A stretch of DNA of 64,000 nt from Planctomycetaceae bacterium (GTDB lineage Bacteria; Planctomycetota; UBA1135; GCA-002686595), in the NCBI GenBank assembly GCA_011525785.1, contig WYBT01000032.1, positions 124,001-188,000 on the forward strand. The letters are read 5' to 3'. A program made the translations under genes and the position numbers. Below the pieces are notes generated by a model. It was not told where the DNA came from. It did not search any database and saw only the letters and a program-made list of their open reading frames with translations. Positions 29,538-39,600 of this stretch are shown here, piece after piece. Position 1 is the first letter of the stretch, and the number at the start of each line of letters is the position of its first letter.

Positions 29538-30623
29538 TCAATTGCCGAGCAATTCACGAAGCGGCTGCCGCCACTGCGGATCTGCCCCGCCAACGCCATC
29601 CCGGGCAAGGCGCACGGCCTCGCGCGAGCGCGCGTCGAAGGGCGCGGCGCGGCCTGCGCTCCACGGCGCGAGCGGCAGGGCGAATGCGGCGCGATACAGC
29701 CGCGCGATCTGGTCCAGCGCGTGTTCGGGATCGGCCGCAGCCGACACGCGCGCGTCGCAGCGCGGCAGAGGAGTGGGTGCAAGGTCGGCGCGGCTCTCGA
29801 TCCAAGCTTCGCGTCGCGCCGACGCGGACGTTCGCTCGGGCGGCGCACCGCGGTCCGCGGGCCACAACCGCAAGACCCAATCTGCTGCCGCCGTCGCACG
29901 ACGCGCGAGCGCTTGGCCCGCCTGCTCGAGTTGCGCGCGCGCGCTGCCATCCTGCAGTTCGCGCTCGCCCGCCGTGTCGAGCAGCACGATCGGCCACTCG
30001 CCGAGTCGAGCGGGCGCACTCAAGACGTCGCGCGTCGCACCCGGCGACGAGCTCACGATCGCGCGCTGCTCGCCGACCAGCAGATTGAAGAGCGTCGACT
30101 TGCCAGCGTTGACCGGACCGACGAGCGCCACCTGGGGCGGCCGCAGACACAGCGCGGCGTGCGCACCGGCGGCGTGGAGTTGCGCGAGTCGCTCCGACGC
30201 CGCACGGTCCGCAAGCCGCACGATCGCCTCCAACTCGCGCCGCAGCGCTCCTTGCGCCTGGTCGAGCAGGATGCGAGCGGCGGGCTCGTTGTCGGCGGCG
30301 GTCAAGAGCTCTTCCGCGTCGCCCTCGAGCGAGCGCGCGTGAGTGGCCGAGGGATCGGCCACGTGCACGTACTCGAAAAGGCGCTGCACGAGCGCGCGAC
30401 TGCCGTGCAGGTGCAGTTCGACGAGTTCGCAGCTCGCCACCCGCACCAGCGCGTCGTCGAGCCACTCGCCGTCGAGTTCGAGCCTCACACGACGCAAGGC
30501 GCCGACGGGCGCGCTCGACACCTGCGGGCAAAGTCGCGCGAGTTCGGTCAGCGCGCTCGCCCCGCGGAACTCGAGCACCGCCACAGCGCCGGCGCTGGGC
30601 GCGGTGAGCAGCCTCACGCTCAC
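29538..30623 (-). CDS. Degenerate MnmE/TrmE-like GTPase
   Basis: A 361-residue protein from a GTG start overlapping the coaX stop by four bases (GTGA). The N-terminal part (residues 1-120) follows the MnmE folate-binding domain (GAVAVLEFRGASALTEL; VELHLHGSRALVQRL), then the helical region (ARILLDQAQGALRREL). The G domain has G1 GPVNAGKST, G2 SSSPGATRD and G3 DTAGE. However, the NKxD motif is gone (LRLWPADRG in its place) and there is no C-terminal C-x-G-K, which is essential for tRNA wobble-uridine modification. True MnmE is about 450 residues. It probably does not do MnmE chemistry; the role is unknown. Cotranscription with coaX is certain from the overlap. Confidence 0.82.
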   Translation of the reverse strand: MSVRLLTAPSAGAVAVLEFRGASALTELARLCPQVSSAPVGALRRVRLELDGEWLDDALVRVASCELVELHLHGSRALVQRLFEYVHVADPSATHARSLEGDAEELLTAADNEPAARILLDQAQGALRRELEAIVRLADRAASERLAQLHAAGAHAALCLRPPQVALVGPVNAGKSTLFNLLVGEQRAIVSSSPGATRDVLSAPARLGEWPIVLLDTAGERELQDGSARAQLEQAGQALARRATAAADWVLRLWPADRGAPPERTSASARREAWIESRADLAPTPLPRCDARVSAAADPEHALDQIARLYRAAFALPLAPWSAGRAAPFDARSREAVRLARDGVGGADPQWRQPLRELLGN

Positions 30624-31483
30624 GCTCCGCCCCGCGGCGCCGCACGTTGCGTCCGCGCATCCAACGCGGCGTGCGCCAGCCCCAGATGCACGAGATCGGG
30701 CTCGTGCAGCGGCGCGCGGCCCTGGAACAGCTCGGGCTCGAGCAGCCAGCGCGCCGCGCCGCCGGTGACGACCAATTCGAGCGCCGCTCCCGGCGCCTGG
30801 CTCGCCAGACGCTGAACCAATTCAGCGGCCGCGCCGCGCAGGCCGTGGAACACGCCGGACTCGATCGCCGCTGCCGTACTGCGACCCAGGGCCGCCGCGC
30901 CTGGGCGAACTTCGACCAGCGGCAGGCGCGCCGTGTGCTCGTGGAGGGCGCGCGCCAGCAGCGCGGGCCCGGGTGCGATCGCCCCGCCGGCGAAGCGCGG
31001 CCGCGCACGGCCGTTTTCACGGTCGACCAGCATCAGATCGACGGTGAGCGCGCTGCCGACGTCGACCACGATCGCGGACGCGCCCAGGCGCTCGAACGCG
31101 CCGCGCGCGGCGTACAGGCGGTCGCGCCCCACCGACTCAGGCGGCGAGGCATCGTTCGCGAGCCCGGCGTCGGGGTTGACCAACGTCTCGACTCCGCTGT
31201 GACAGGCGAGCCGCGCGGCGAGTTCCTCTTGAAGGGCGAGCGAGGCCACGCACGAGAGCGCGAGCAGCACCGACGCTCCGCCGGAGGTGCGCGCTCCGAG
31301 CGCGCGGTCCAGCGCTGCGCTCAACCCAGCCAGCGGCGCGGCGGGCTCGAACTGGCCGCGCAGTTCGCCGGTGAGTTCGGCGCGGCGGAGCACACGCCGA
31401 CCGTCGGACGCCTGGCTCGCGCCCCAGCAGCGCAGCTTCGCACTGCTGTTGCCTACATCGAGCGTCCAGAGCTCCAAGGCCAT
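30620..31483 (-). CDS. coaX: Type III pantothenate kinase
   Basis: A 287-residue CoaX starting at the ATG giving MALELWTLDVGNSSAK. Motifs of the acetate-kinase fold: DVGNSSAK (phosphate 1), SVGRDRLYAARGA, VVDVGSALTVDLM (phosphate 2), FAGGAIAPGPALLARAL and VTGGAARWLL. It catalyses the first step of coenzyme A synthesis. Alternative upstream starts would add an Arg-rich stretch without homology. Its stop overlaps the start of the MnmE-like gene. It sits 67 bases after the PDZ-protein gene. Confidence 0.92.
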   Translation of the reverse strand: MALELWTLDVGNSSAKLRCWGASQASDGRRVLRRAELTGELRGQFEPAAPLAGLSAALDRALGARTSGGASVLLALSCVASLALQEELAARLACHSGVETLVNPDAGLANDASPPESVGRDRLYAARGAFERLGASAIVVDVGSALTVDLMLVDRENGRARPRFAGGAIAPGPALLARALHEHTARLPLVEVRPGAAALGRSTAAAIESGVFHGLRGAAAELVQRLASQAPGAALELVVTGGAARWLLEPELFQGRAPLHEPDLVHLGLAHAALDARTQRAAPRGGA

Positions 31484-31550
31484 TGCTCGCCGTGCGCTCA
31501 CAATCCGCGGCGACGTGCGCATCGCGCGCCGCGCGGGCCCTGCGGCCAAC

Positions 31551-32585
31551 TCACTTCTTCGGCGGGTAGTACGTGATCGTGCGGGTCTGGCCGCGGTTCC
31601 ACACCTCGACCTCCCACACGTCGTAGTTGTCTTTGTTCTGCTTGACGAACTGGATCGCCTCGGCCTCGCTCGTGACGGCGTGGCCGTTGATCGACTTGAT
31701 CACGTCGCCCTGCTGCACGCCGTGGCGCGAAGCGATCGAACCCGACTTGACGGTCGTGACTTCGATGCCGGCCGGCTGGCGCGTGACCGGGTCCCGGTAG
31801 CGCCGCGTGCTGACTTCTTCGGTGATGATCTCGGTGTAGCGATCGTTGATTTCGCGCGCGTCCTCGACGCCGATGCGATAGCGGTTGGGACTGATCTGCA
31901 TCGTCTGCGCGAGCGGCGAGTTGTCCGTGCGGCGCGGGATGCTGTTCACCGTGCTCGCAGGCGTCGGCTCCGCTTCGCCGTCGGCGAGCACGCGGAACAC
32001 GCCTCCGAGCGGGTACTCCGCGGGCCGGACGAACTCGTGGGGCCGCTGCGGATCGTTGATGAAGCTGAACTTCACGCCATCGGGCAGGATCGCCACGACC
32101 TTGACCTGGCTGAGGATGTCGCCGTCGAGGCGTTCACCCACGCGCTTGATCACGGTTCCATCGATGACCGCCGGAGGCAGCGTCACGCGCGCGTCGGGCT
32201 TGTACTTGATGAAGGCGTCGCTGAGCGTTTCGTCGTACGCGTCGACCTTGACGGCGCGCACGGTCACGTACTTGTCGAGCGGATCGCGCACCTTGGTGGC
32301 GGTCGGCGATTCGATTTCGACCGGGGGCGCCGGGGGCGGCGGCGGCTTGCCGCTCCAGTCCAGTTCGCGGCCGACGCCGCGTTTGACGAGGTCGTAGCCC
32401 ACGACGTTTTGGACCCGCTGCGGGATCTCGCGGACATCGTTCAGCCGCTGCTCCATCGTCTCGCGCGACACTTGCGCCTGGAACTCGACCCGGTGCGCAA
32501 GGAACCAAGCGACGTGGGCAACGAGTCCGGCCCCCAGCACCGCGGCAGCGGTCCAAACCAGTGTCTTGGCGGCGGCGGTGTTCAT
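31551..32585 (-). CDS. Membrane-anchored PDZ protein, GspC-like
   Basis: A 344-residue protein with a short cytoplasmic N-terminus and one membrane segment (about residues 9-30, LVWTAAAVLGAGLVAHVAWFL). A Pro-rich linker PPPPPAPP (about 80-88) precedes a middle domain (about 100-200) that could be the homology region of GspC. The C-terminal PDZ domain is clear, at about 270-335 (GSIASRHGVQQGDVIKSING). The order membrane helix - HR-like - PDZ is that of GspC, the inner-membrane link to the secretin in type II secretion. The neighbouring PilT-like ATPase supports a pilus/secretion role. A PilP-like or unrelated PDZ scaffold cannot be excluded. Confidence 0.7.
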   Translation of the reverse strand: MNTAAAKTLVWTAAAVLGAGLVAHVAWFLAHRVEFQAQVSRETMEQRLNDVREIPQRVQNVVGYDLVKRGVGRELDWSGKPPPPPAPPVEIESPTATKVRDPLDKYVTVRAVKVDAYDETLSDAFIKYKPDARVTLPPAVIDGTVIKRVGERLDGDILSQVKVVAILPDGVKFSFINDPQRPHEFVRPAEYPLGGVFRVLADGEAEPTPASTVNSIPRRTDNSPLAQTMQISPNRYRIGVEDAREINDRYTEIITEEVSTRRYRDPVTRQPAGIEVTTVKSGSIASRHGVQQGDVIKSINGHAVTSEAEAIQFVKQNKDNYDVWEVEVWNRGQTRTITYYPPKK

Positions 32586-32710
32586 TCGAGGTGGCCTTGG
32601 ATGCTAGCTGCTATCGCACGCTGGATCCAACCGTCCAGCACGCTCCCCACAGGCCCAGACGCCCGCCTCGGCGTGTTCTTCCCGCAATCCCTCGGCGGTT
32701 GCGGGCGAGC

Positions 32711-34291
32711 TCAGCCCGCGGAGGCCCCGCCGCCCTCGCCGCCGCGGCGGCCGGAGCTGGAGGTGATCCCGCGCAAGGACAGGACCAGTTCCTCGGGCCG
32801 GTCACTGGCCGCGAGCGCGTCCTTGAGCTCGACGAGCTTGGAGGTGACCAGGCGCTTGAGCGACTGATTGAACGAGATCAGGCCGGGCGTGATTCCTTGC
32901 TCGATGGTGCGCATCAGCTCGCCGGTCTCGCCCTTCTCGATCAGCTCGCTCACGCGCGGATTCTGGGTCAGCAACTCGAACGCCGGCACCATGCCCTTGC
33001 CCGAGGCGCGCGGAATCAGGCGCTGCGAGAGCACGCCTGCGAGGTTGTCCGACAGGCGCGTGCGCACTTGCGTGTGCTGCTCGGCCGGGAAGAAGCCGAG
33101 GATGCGGTCGAGCGTCTGGGCTGCGTTGACCGTGTGGAGCGTGCTCATCACCAGGTGCCCGGTCTCGGCCGCGTCGAGCGCGGCGCTCACGGTCTCGCGG
33201 TCGCGCATTTCGCCGATCAGGATCACGTCAGGGCTCTGGCGCAGCGCGTGCCGCAGACCTTCGTGGAAGCTGCCGCAATCGATGCCGACTTCGCGTTGGC
33301 TGATCACGCAGCGCTGCTCGCTGAACAGCACTTCGACGGGATCTTCGAGCGTCACGACGTGCCGCTCGGCGTTTTCGTTCATGTGCTGAATCATGGCCGC
33401 CAGCGTGGTCGACTTGCCCGAGCCGGCGATGCCGGTGACGAGAATCAAGCCGCGCTTGCGCATGGCGATCTTGGTCAGGTCGGCTATCGGCAGCTCGAGC
33501 TCCGTGAGCACCGGCGCCTTCTCCGAAATGCGGCGCATGACCACCGCGGGCTCGCCCATCTGCTTGTAGGCGTTGATGCGGAAACGGCCGAGCCCGTCGA
33601 GCTGGAGCGCGGCGTCGGCCGAGCCCGTGGCGCGCCAGATGTCCATGCGGTCGCGCCCGATCACGCCTTCGAGCACTTCCAGCAGCGCACCGGCCGCCGG
33701 CACGCGTCCAGGGAGGAAGCCGATGCGACCGTCGACACGCGTCGAGGGACGTCCGCCGGCGCGCAAGATCAGGTCGCTCGCGCCGGTCTTGATCATCACC
33801 GCGAGCCAAGCCTCGACCTTGTGCCGCGGCGACATGGTCGCGATGCGGTTCGCCTCCGCGGGATCGACCAGTTCCGCCGTCGCGGCTCGCGCGGGCTGCG
33901 CGGGCGCGAGCGCGCTGTCGAGCTCGGCCTGGGAGACCACCGGCGTCGCAGGAGCAGCGGCTGACGGCGCGGCTTGTTCGGCGGGTGCGGGCGCCTGCGC
34001 GGGCGGAGACTTGGGCGCGGGCTTGGGCCCCGCAGGGGGCGGCGCGGTCTCACGCGGCGAGGGCGCGAGAGACAGCGAGCGACCCGTGTTCGCAGGCGCC
34101 TGCGCGGGCGCGGGCGTCGGTGCAGGGGTCGCAGGAGCGGGCTCGTCGACAGGCTTGAGCGGGATGCGCGTCGGACCGGTGGACTCGCGCCGCACGGTCT
34201 CCCACGGCGCCGGCTCGCGCGCCGGGCGGGACACGCGCGGCTGCGAAGCGGGGTCCCTGCCCAGCGGGGGTTGCGAACCGGAATTGGTCAC
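32711..34291 (-). CDS. PilT/PilU-like ATPase with Pro/Ala-rich N-terminal extension
   Basis: A 526-residue protein from a GTG start. Residues 1-150 are a low-complexity Pro/Ala-rich tail (PAPATPAPTPAPAQAPANTG). From about 155 it is a PilT-family motor: TGASDLILRAGGRPSTRVDG, Walker A GIAGSGKST, VVTLEDPVEV, QREVG, Walker B VILIGEMRD and His box STLHTVN. The canonical retraction motif AIRNLIRE is replaced by NPRVSELIEKGE. This makes it a second, PilU-like or accessory motor besides pilT at 9563. It lies 55 bases after obgE and 125 before the GspC-like gene. Confidence 0.87.
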   Translation of the reverse strand: MTNSGSQPPLGRDPASQPRVSRPAREPAPWETVRRESTGPTRIPLKPVDEPAPATPAPTPAPAQAPANTGRSLSLAPSPRETAPPPAGPKPAPKSPPAQAPAPAEQAAPSAAAPATPVVSQAELDSALAPAQPARAATAELVDPAEANRIATMSPRHKVEAWLAVMIKTGASDLILRAGGRPSTRVDGRIGFLPGRVPAAGALLEVLEGVIGRDRMDIWRATGSADAALQLDGLGRFRINAYKQMGEPAVVMRRISEKAPVLTELELPIADLTKIAMRKRGLILVTGIAGSGKSTTLAAMIQHMNENAERHVVTLEDPVEVLFSEQRCVISQREVGIDCGSFHEGLRHALRQSPDVILIGEMRDRETVSAALDAAETGHLVMSTLHTVNAAQTLDRILGFFPAEQHTQVRTRLSDNLAGVLSQRLIPRASGKGMVPAFELLTQNPRVSELIEKGETGELMRTIEQGITPGLISFNQSLKRLVTSKLVELKDALAASDRPEELVLSLRGITSSSGRRGGEGGGASAG

Positions 34292-34345
34292 GATGGATGC
34301 GCCCGTGCGCGACAGCGACTCGCGCTGCGCGCCTCTCCTCGGGCG

Positions 34346-35455
34346 TCATCGGTCGCCGTCGGGCCCCGGCTTGAGTTCCAGCGGTCGGCGAGCGAGTTCA
34401 TGGGCGCGCGCGAGCAGCGCGCCCAGTCCCTCGCCGCGGGCGGCGGAAATGCGCGAAACCACGCTCGCAGCGTGGCCCGGTTCGCGGTGATCGCCCGCGC
34501 CTGGGAGCGAGCCGTGGTCCGCACTCTGGCCCGCGCGGCTCGCCAGAACCGCTGCCAGACGCTGCTCGAGTTCGAGCGCGCGCTCGCGGGCCTCCTCGCT
34601 CTCGCACTTGCTGGCGACGACGACGCGCGGCTTGCGGTGCAACTCGGGGTCGGAGCGTTCGAGTTCGGCGTCGACGATGCGCCAGGCCTCGAAGGGCTCG
34701 ACCGGCGCGTCGGGAGACACGTCGACCAGTTGCAGGAGCACGCGACAGCGCTCGACGTGCTTGAGGAAGCGCTTGCCCAGGCCCAGCCCCTCGGCGGCGC
34801 CCTCGATCAGACCCGGCAAGTCCGCCAGGAGCAGCTGATCGTAGGCCCCGACGCGCGCGATGCCGACGTTGGGCGAGAGCGTCGTGAAGGGGTAGTCGGC
34901 GATCTTGGGCGTGGCGGCCGTGAGCTTGGAGAGCAGGGTGGATTTGCCCGCGTTGGGCAGACCGACGAGCCCGACCTCGGCGAACAGCTTGAGTTCCAGG
35001 CGCACCACGCGCGCCTCCCCGGGGCGTCCTGGGGTCGCGACTCGCGGCGTCTGGCGCACGGAGTTGGCGAAGCGCGCGTTGCCCAAGCCTCCGTCGCCTC
35101 CTGCGGCGATCACCAAGCGCTCGCCGGCGCGCGTCAGGTCGCGCAGCAGGTTGCCGTGCTCGTGGTCGAAGACCTGCGTGCCGACGGGAACGGTGAGAAC
35201 CAGGTCCTCGGAATCGCGGCCGGCCTTGTTGCGCGAGCCGCCCGGCTGCCCGTCGGCAGCCGCGTACTTGCGCCGCCGCCCGAGTTCGAGCAGCGAGTTC
35301 ACGTGCTCGTCGGTGACCAGCACCACGCTTCCACCGCGCCCCCCATCACCGCCGTCGGGGCCGCCCTTCTGGACGAACTTCTCGCGGTAGAACGAAACGA
35401 CGCCGTCCCCCCCCTTGCCGGCCCGGACCTCGATGACGCACTCGTCGCGAAACAT
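34346..35455 (-). CDS. obgE: Obg/CgtA ribosome-associated GTPase
   Basis: A 369-residue protein. The Obg domain (1-158) has its Gly-rich loops (GPDGGDGGRGGSV, AGGDGGLGNARFANS). The G domain has G1 GLPNAGKST, G2 YPFTTLSPNVGI, G3 DLPGLIEGA and G5 SAARGEG. The G4 position reads VVVASKCES instead of NKxD, an unusual change for nucleotide specificity. Obg acts in late 50S assembly and stress signalling. It follows rplU-rpmA, the classical order. There is no long C-terminal extension. Confidence 0.93.
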   Translation of the reverse strand: MFRDECVIEVRAGKGGDGVVSFYREKFVQKGGPDGGDGGRGGSVVLVTDEHVNSLLELGRRRKYAAADGQPGGSRNKAGRDSEDLVLTVPVGTQVFDHEHGNLLRDLTRAGERLVIAAGGDGGLGNARFANSVRQTPRVATPGRPGEARVVRLELKLFAEVGLVGLPNAGKSTLLSKLTAATPKIADYPFTTLSPNVGIARVGAYDQLLLADLPGLIEGAAEGLGLGKRFLKHVERCRVLLQLVDVSPDAPVEPFEAWRIVDAELERSDPELHRKPRVVVASKCESEEARERALELEQRLAAVLASRAGQSADHGSLPGAGDHREPGHAASVVSRISAARGEGLGALLARAHELARRPLELKPGPDGDR

Positions 35456-35640
35456 GGCTTCGACAGTCAGAGGTGGGGCGGAGCAGACTCGAGCCGGATC
35501 GCGAGGGCGCAGGCGCCCCCGAGTAGGTTGCGCGCGCCGCGAGGCGGCGATTCGCGCGCCGCGAGTGCGCCCTCGGCGAGCTCACGCGGCTGAACGTCGG
35601 ATCGCACGCCAGCGCGCCTGGCGAACCTGGGCGCGGCGGG

Positions 35641-35892
<252 letters not shown>

Positions 35893-36052
35893 GTCGTTGC
35901 TGCTTGCTGGGAGCGCCAGCGTTGGTGTCGCGGGCTCTGGGGACGGGCGGTAAGCGGTGGGAGCAGGCGCCTGGGCAGGAGCTCGGGCAGGCGCCGGGGC
36001 AGTTGGCGGGGTGCGGTGTCGGTCTCGCTCGCTCTGGCGGCCGACTCCGGAG

Positions 36053-36379
36053 TCAGCCCTGGATCTGCGCGATCTTGACGCGCACGTAGTCTTGGCGGTG
36101 TCCGCGCTTGCGGCGCACGTTCTTGCGGCGCTTGAAGCGGAAGGCGATCACTTTGTCGCCGCGCTCGTGTCCGATGACCTCGCCGGTGACGCTGGCGCCG
36201 GCGATGAACGGAGCGCCGATCTTCACGGCGCCTTCGTTCGAGATCATCTGGACATCGGAGAAGGTGACCTTGGTTCCGACCGCGGCCTGCGCGGCTCCAT
36301 CGAGGCCCAGGTCGCACAGGATCTCATCGCCCGGACGGACGCTGAACTGTCGGGAGCGGTCGTTGATGACGGCGTACAC
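36053..36379 (-). CDS. rplU: 50S ribosomal protein L21
   Basis: 108 residues from a GTG start ([20 protein letters not shown]), with the C-terminal signature [24 protein letters not shown]. It is a 50S subunit protein that binds 23S rRNA. It lies in the conserved rne-rplU-rpmA-obg order. The leader upstream holds two hairpins and may mediate control. Confidence 0.96.
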   Translation of the reverse strand: MYAVINDRSRQFSVRPGDEILCDLGLDGAAQAAVGTKVTFSDVQMISNEGAVKIGAPFIAGASVTGEVIGHERGDKVIAFRFKRRKNVRRKRGHRQDYVRVKIAQIQG

Positions 36380-36410
36380 GGATCGGCCTTTGGTGATGGG
36401 TCGCGCGCGG

Positions 36411-36477
36411 GACCCGCTGCAGAGCGGGTCGGGAAGGCGGAGGAGCTGACGTTTCGGGAGCCCTGTGGCTCTCGAAA
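36411..36477 (-). promoter_or_regulatory. Structured leader of rplU (two hairpins)
   Basis: On the minus strand, 32 to 98 bases before the L21 start lie two stems. One is a perfect 8-bp stem, gacccgct / agcgggtc, with a 4-base loop (36411-36430). The other is a near-perfect 11-bp stem around gagcc-acag-ggctc (36452-36477). Ribosomal protein operons often carry leader structures bound by their products; an L21 leader is known in Firmicutes. Whether this one is regulatory is inferred. Confidence 0.4.
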
Positions 36478-36609
36478 AGGGGCGAGGAGCATAGCGGCCC
36501 GCTCGCAGGCTGGGAAGAGCCTAGCCGGGCGCGAGGGTGTGAGCCCCGGCCCGGCTCAGCCGGCTCCGACCGCCGCCAGCCACGGGCGCCGCGCGGTCCA
36601 CTGTCGGGC

Positions 36610-39600
36610 TCAGCGCTTGCGCCGACCGCCGGGACGTACCTCGCGCCCGTCGGCGCGCAGGTAGCGCAGCACCGAATCCTCGAGCTGGTCAGCCGCCGCG
36701 AACAATTCGATCTGGCGCTCGTGGCGGGTCTCCAGATCGCGCAGTTCGGTGCTGCAGTAGCGGCGCAGGTGCTCGACGACTTCCGGCGCCGCCCGCAGCT
36801 CGACCTTCTGGAAGCCCTTGAGCGTGAGCGCCGCCCCGAGCCGGCGCAGGATCGCGCCGACGCGCGACTCGACCGTGCGGATGCGCCCCGAGCCGCGGCA
36901 ACGCGGGCAGTTGGCGAACAACATCTTCGACAGACCGGGGCCCAGGCGCTGGCGCGTCAGTTCGAGCAAGCCGAACTGCGAGATGCGGCCCAACTTGGAG
37001 CGCGCGCGATCCGAGTCCATGGCGTCGCGCAGTGCACGCTCGACCTGGCGGCGGCTCGAGCTGCGCTGCATGTCGATGAAGTCGCACACGATGATGCCGC
37101 CCAGATCGCGCAGCCGAATCTGGCGCGCGATCTCCTTGACCGCGTCGAGGTTGGTGCGCAGCGCGATGTTCTCGAAGTCGAAGCCCTCCGAGCGCGTCTT
37201 GCCCGAGTTGACGTCGATTGCCACCAGCGCTTCGGTCTGGTCGAGCACGATCGAGCCGCCGCTGGCGAGGTCGATCCGGCGCGCGAAGATGCGCTCGAAG
37301 TCCTGCTCGACGTTGTGGGTGTGGAACAGCGGCTTGGGGCCGGTGTGGAGTTGCACGCGATCCACCTTCTCGGGGATCAGCTTCTCCATGAACTCGCGCA
37401 CGCGCTGGTAGACCTTTTCGTCGTCGACGTACACCGCCTCGGTGTGGTCGTTGAACAGGTCGCGGATCGTGCGGATCGCAACGTCGGACTCTTCGTACAG
37501 CGGCGCCGGCCCGCGGCCCAGGTTGAGCCGCTTGCCGAACGTGTCCCACAGCAGCATCAGGTAGTCCAGGTCGCGCCGCAGATCGTCGCGCGTGCAACCG
37601 GTGCCGGCGGTGCGGACGATCACGCCCATGCCCTCCGGCACGTCCAGACTCTCGAGGATGCGCTTGAGCCGCCGCCGTTCCTTCTCGTCCTCGATCTTGC
37701 GGCTCACGCCGGTGCGCGACATCGAGGGCATCAGCACCAGGTAGCGGCCGGGGATCGAGATGTAGGTCGTGAGGGTCGGCCCCTTGTCACCGATGGCGTC
37801 CTTGGTCACCTGCACCACGACGGACTGCCCCTTCTCGAGCAGATCGGTGATCGGCAAGCGGGGACGCGCGCGCGGTCGACCGTGGCGACGGGCTTCGGAA
37901 TCGCGCGAACCCTTCGCACCGCGTCCGCCCCGGCCCGACCGGCCGCCCTCGCCCCTGGCCCCTTCACCCCGGGCGCCCTCGGCGCCGCGCGGACCTGCGC
38001 CCCGCTGACCGCGTCCGCCATCGGTGGTCGGGCGTTCCCAGGCGCGCTCGTCCGCGTGCGGAGCTTCCGGCGCGGCCTCGTCGGAGTCGCCGGCGTGCGG
38101 CGCTTGCGCGACGGGCTCGGGCTCGGACCAGGCGAGTTCGTCAGAGCTGCTGCGCTCGAGCGGCGAGCGGGCGCGCAGGCTGCCGAGGTGCTCGACCTCG
38201 CCCGCTTGGGCCTTGGCAGGCTCGCGTGCGTCGGCCCCCGGCTCACCGGGAGTCGACTCGGGATCCTCGAGCACCTCGAGCAGCTCCAGGCCGTCGGTTG
38301 CGTCGTGGATCTCCGGCGCGTGCGAGTGGTCGTCGAACGGCGCATCGTGATCGTGGTGATCGTGCTCGTCGTGATCGTGCACGCCGCGCTCGTCGTGGTG
38401 CGCGAGGAGACGCTCGTGCAGGTCGTCGTGATCGAGCCCGTCGTGAGCTTCGTCGGCCGAGGGCTCGGCGCTCGAGGCGCGCGGCTCATCACCGTCTTCA
38501 CCTTCGTCGTCGGAGTCTGCGCCGAGGTCCTCCTCCACGCGCGGCGCGACGCGCGCGCCGCCCTGGGTCTCGTCACGTCGCGCGCCGCGCGCCGACGTGA
38601 GCTCCGCCGCGACGTGCGGCTGGCTCGACTTCTCGTCCCACTCCTCGGGGTCGATCTTGTGCGTGAGCAACTTGTCGAGTCGCCAGTCCGGGTCGCCGTA
38701 CACCGCCAGCACATCGGAGGTGTGGAGGAAGCCGTTGCGGCCCTCGCCGAAGTCGATGAACGCGGCGCCGATGGCCGGCTCGAGGTTCACGACCTTGCCG
38801 CGGTAGATGTCGTTGACCAGCGTCTCGTGACGCTTGACGTGCATCTGGAAGTCGACGATCTGCCCGCCCTCGACGACGGCGACGCGGATCTCCTCGCGGT
38901 CGGCGGCGTTCACCAGGATGATGTTGGGCCGGCCGGGCTTGGGTCGCGCGCCGGCGTCGACGTCGACGACTTCCTGCGACTCCGCACGGTCCTTGCGCTT
39001 GCCGCGCCGGCGGCCGCCGCCTTCCTGCTTGGGTTCGACTCGCGCCTGGGGCGCGGGAGAGCCGTTGTCGGGCTCGCGTTCGGACTCGACGGGCACCAGA
39101 GCGAGTTCGTTCTCCTCGCCGGGGATCCACTCCACCCCCACCGGGCCTTGCGCACTCGCGCCGGCCGCGCCGCGCCGACGGCGACCGCGCCGCGAGCGCT
39201 TGGGACCGCCGGACGATTCCGCGCCGGCGCCGTCGCGATGGGCGGCCGCGGGCCGCTCCACCGTCCTGGGCCCGGCGTCGGGCGAGGCGCTGGGATTGGA
39301 GCCAGAATTGGGTCCAGAGCTGGGGCCACCGCTCGCGCCGCCGTTCGAGCCGCCACCGCCGCGACGCCCTCGGCGTCGTCCGCGGCGCCGCCCCGAACGT
39401 GATTCGTCGCCGCCGCGCGCATCGGGCGCGTCCGACGCGTCGAGCGGCCCGGCCGCCGCAGCCGCCGGAATGTCGAAGTCGTCGTCGAAGCCGCCCGCCT
39501 CGAGATCGATCGCCGGCGCTGCTTCGAGCGACGGTTCGAAAGCAACGGGCTGCGAGGCCGCGCGCTCGAGAGCTGTCGCGTCTGCGACCTGCTCGGCGTC

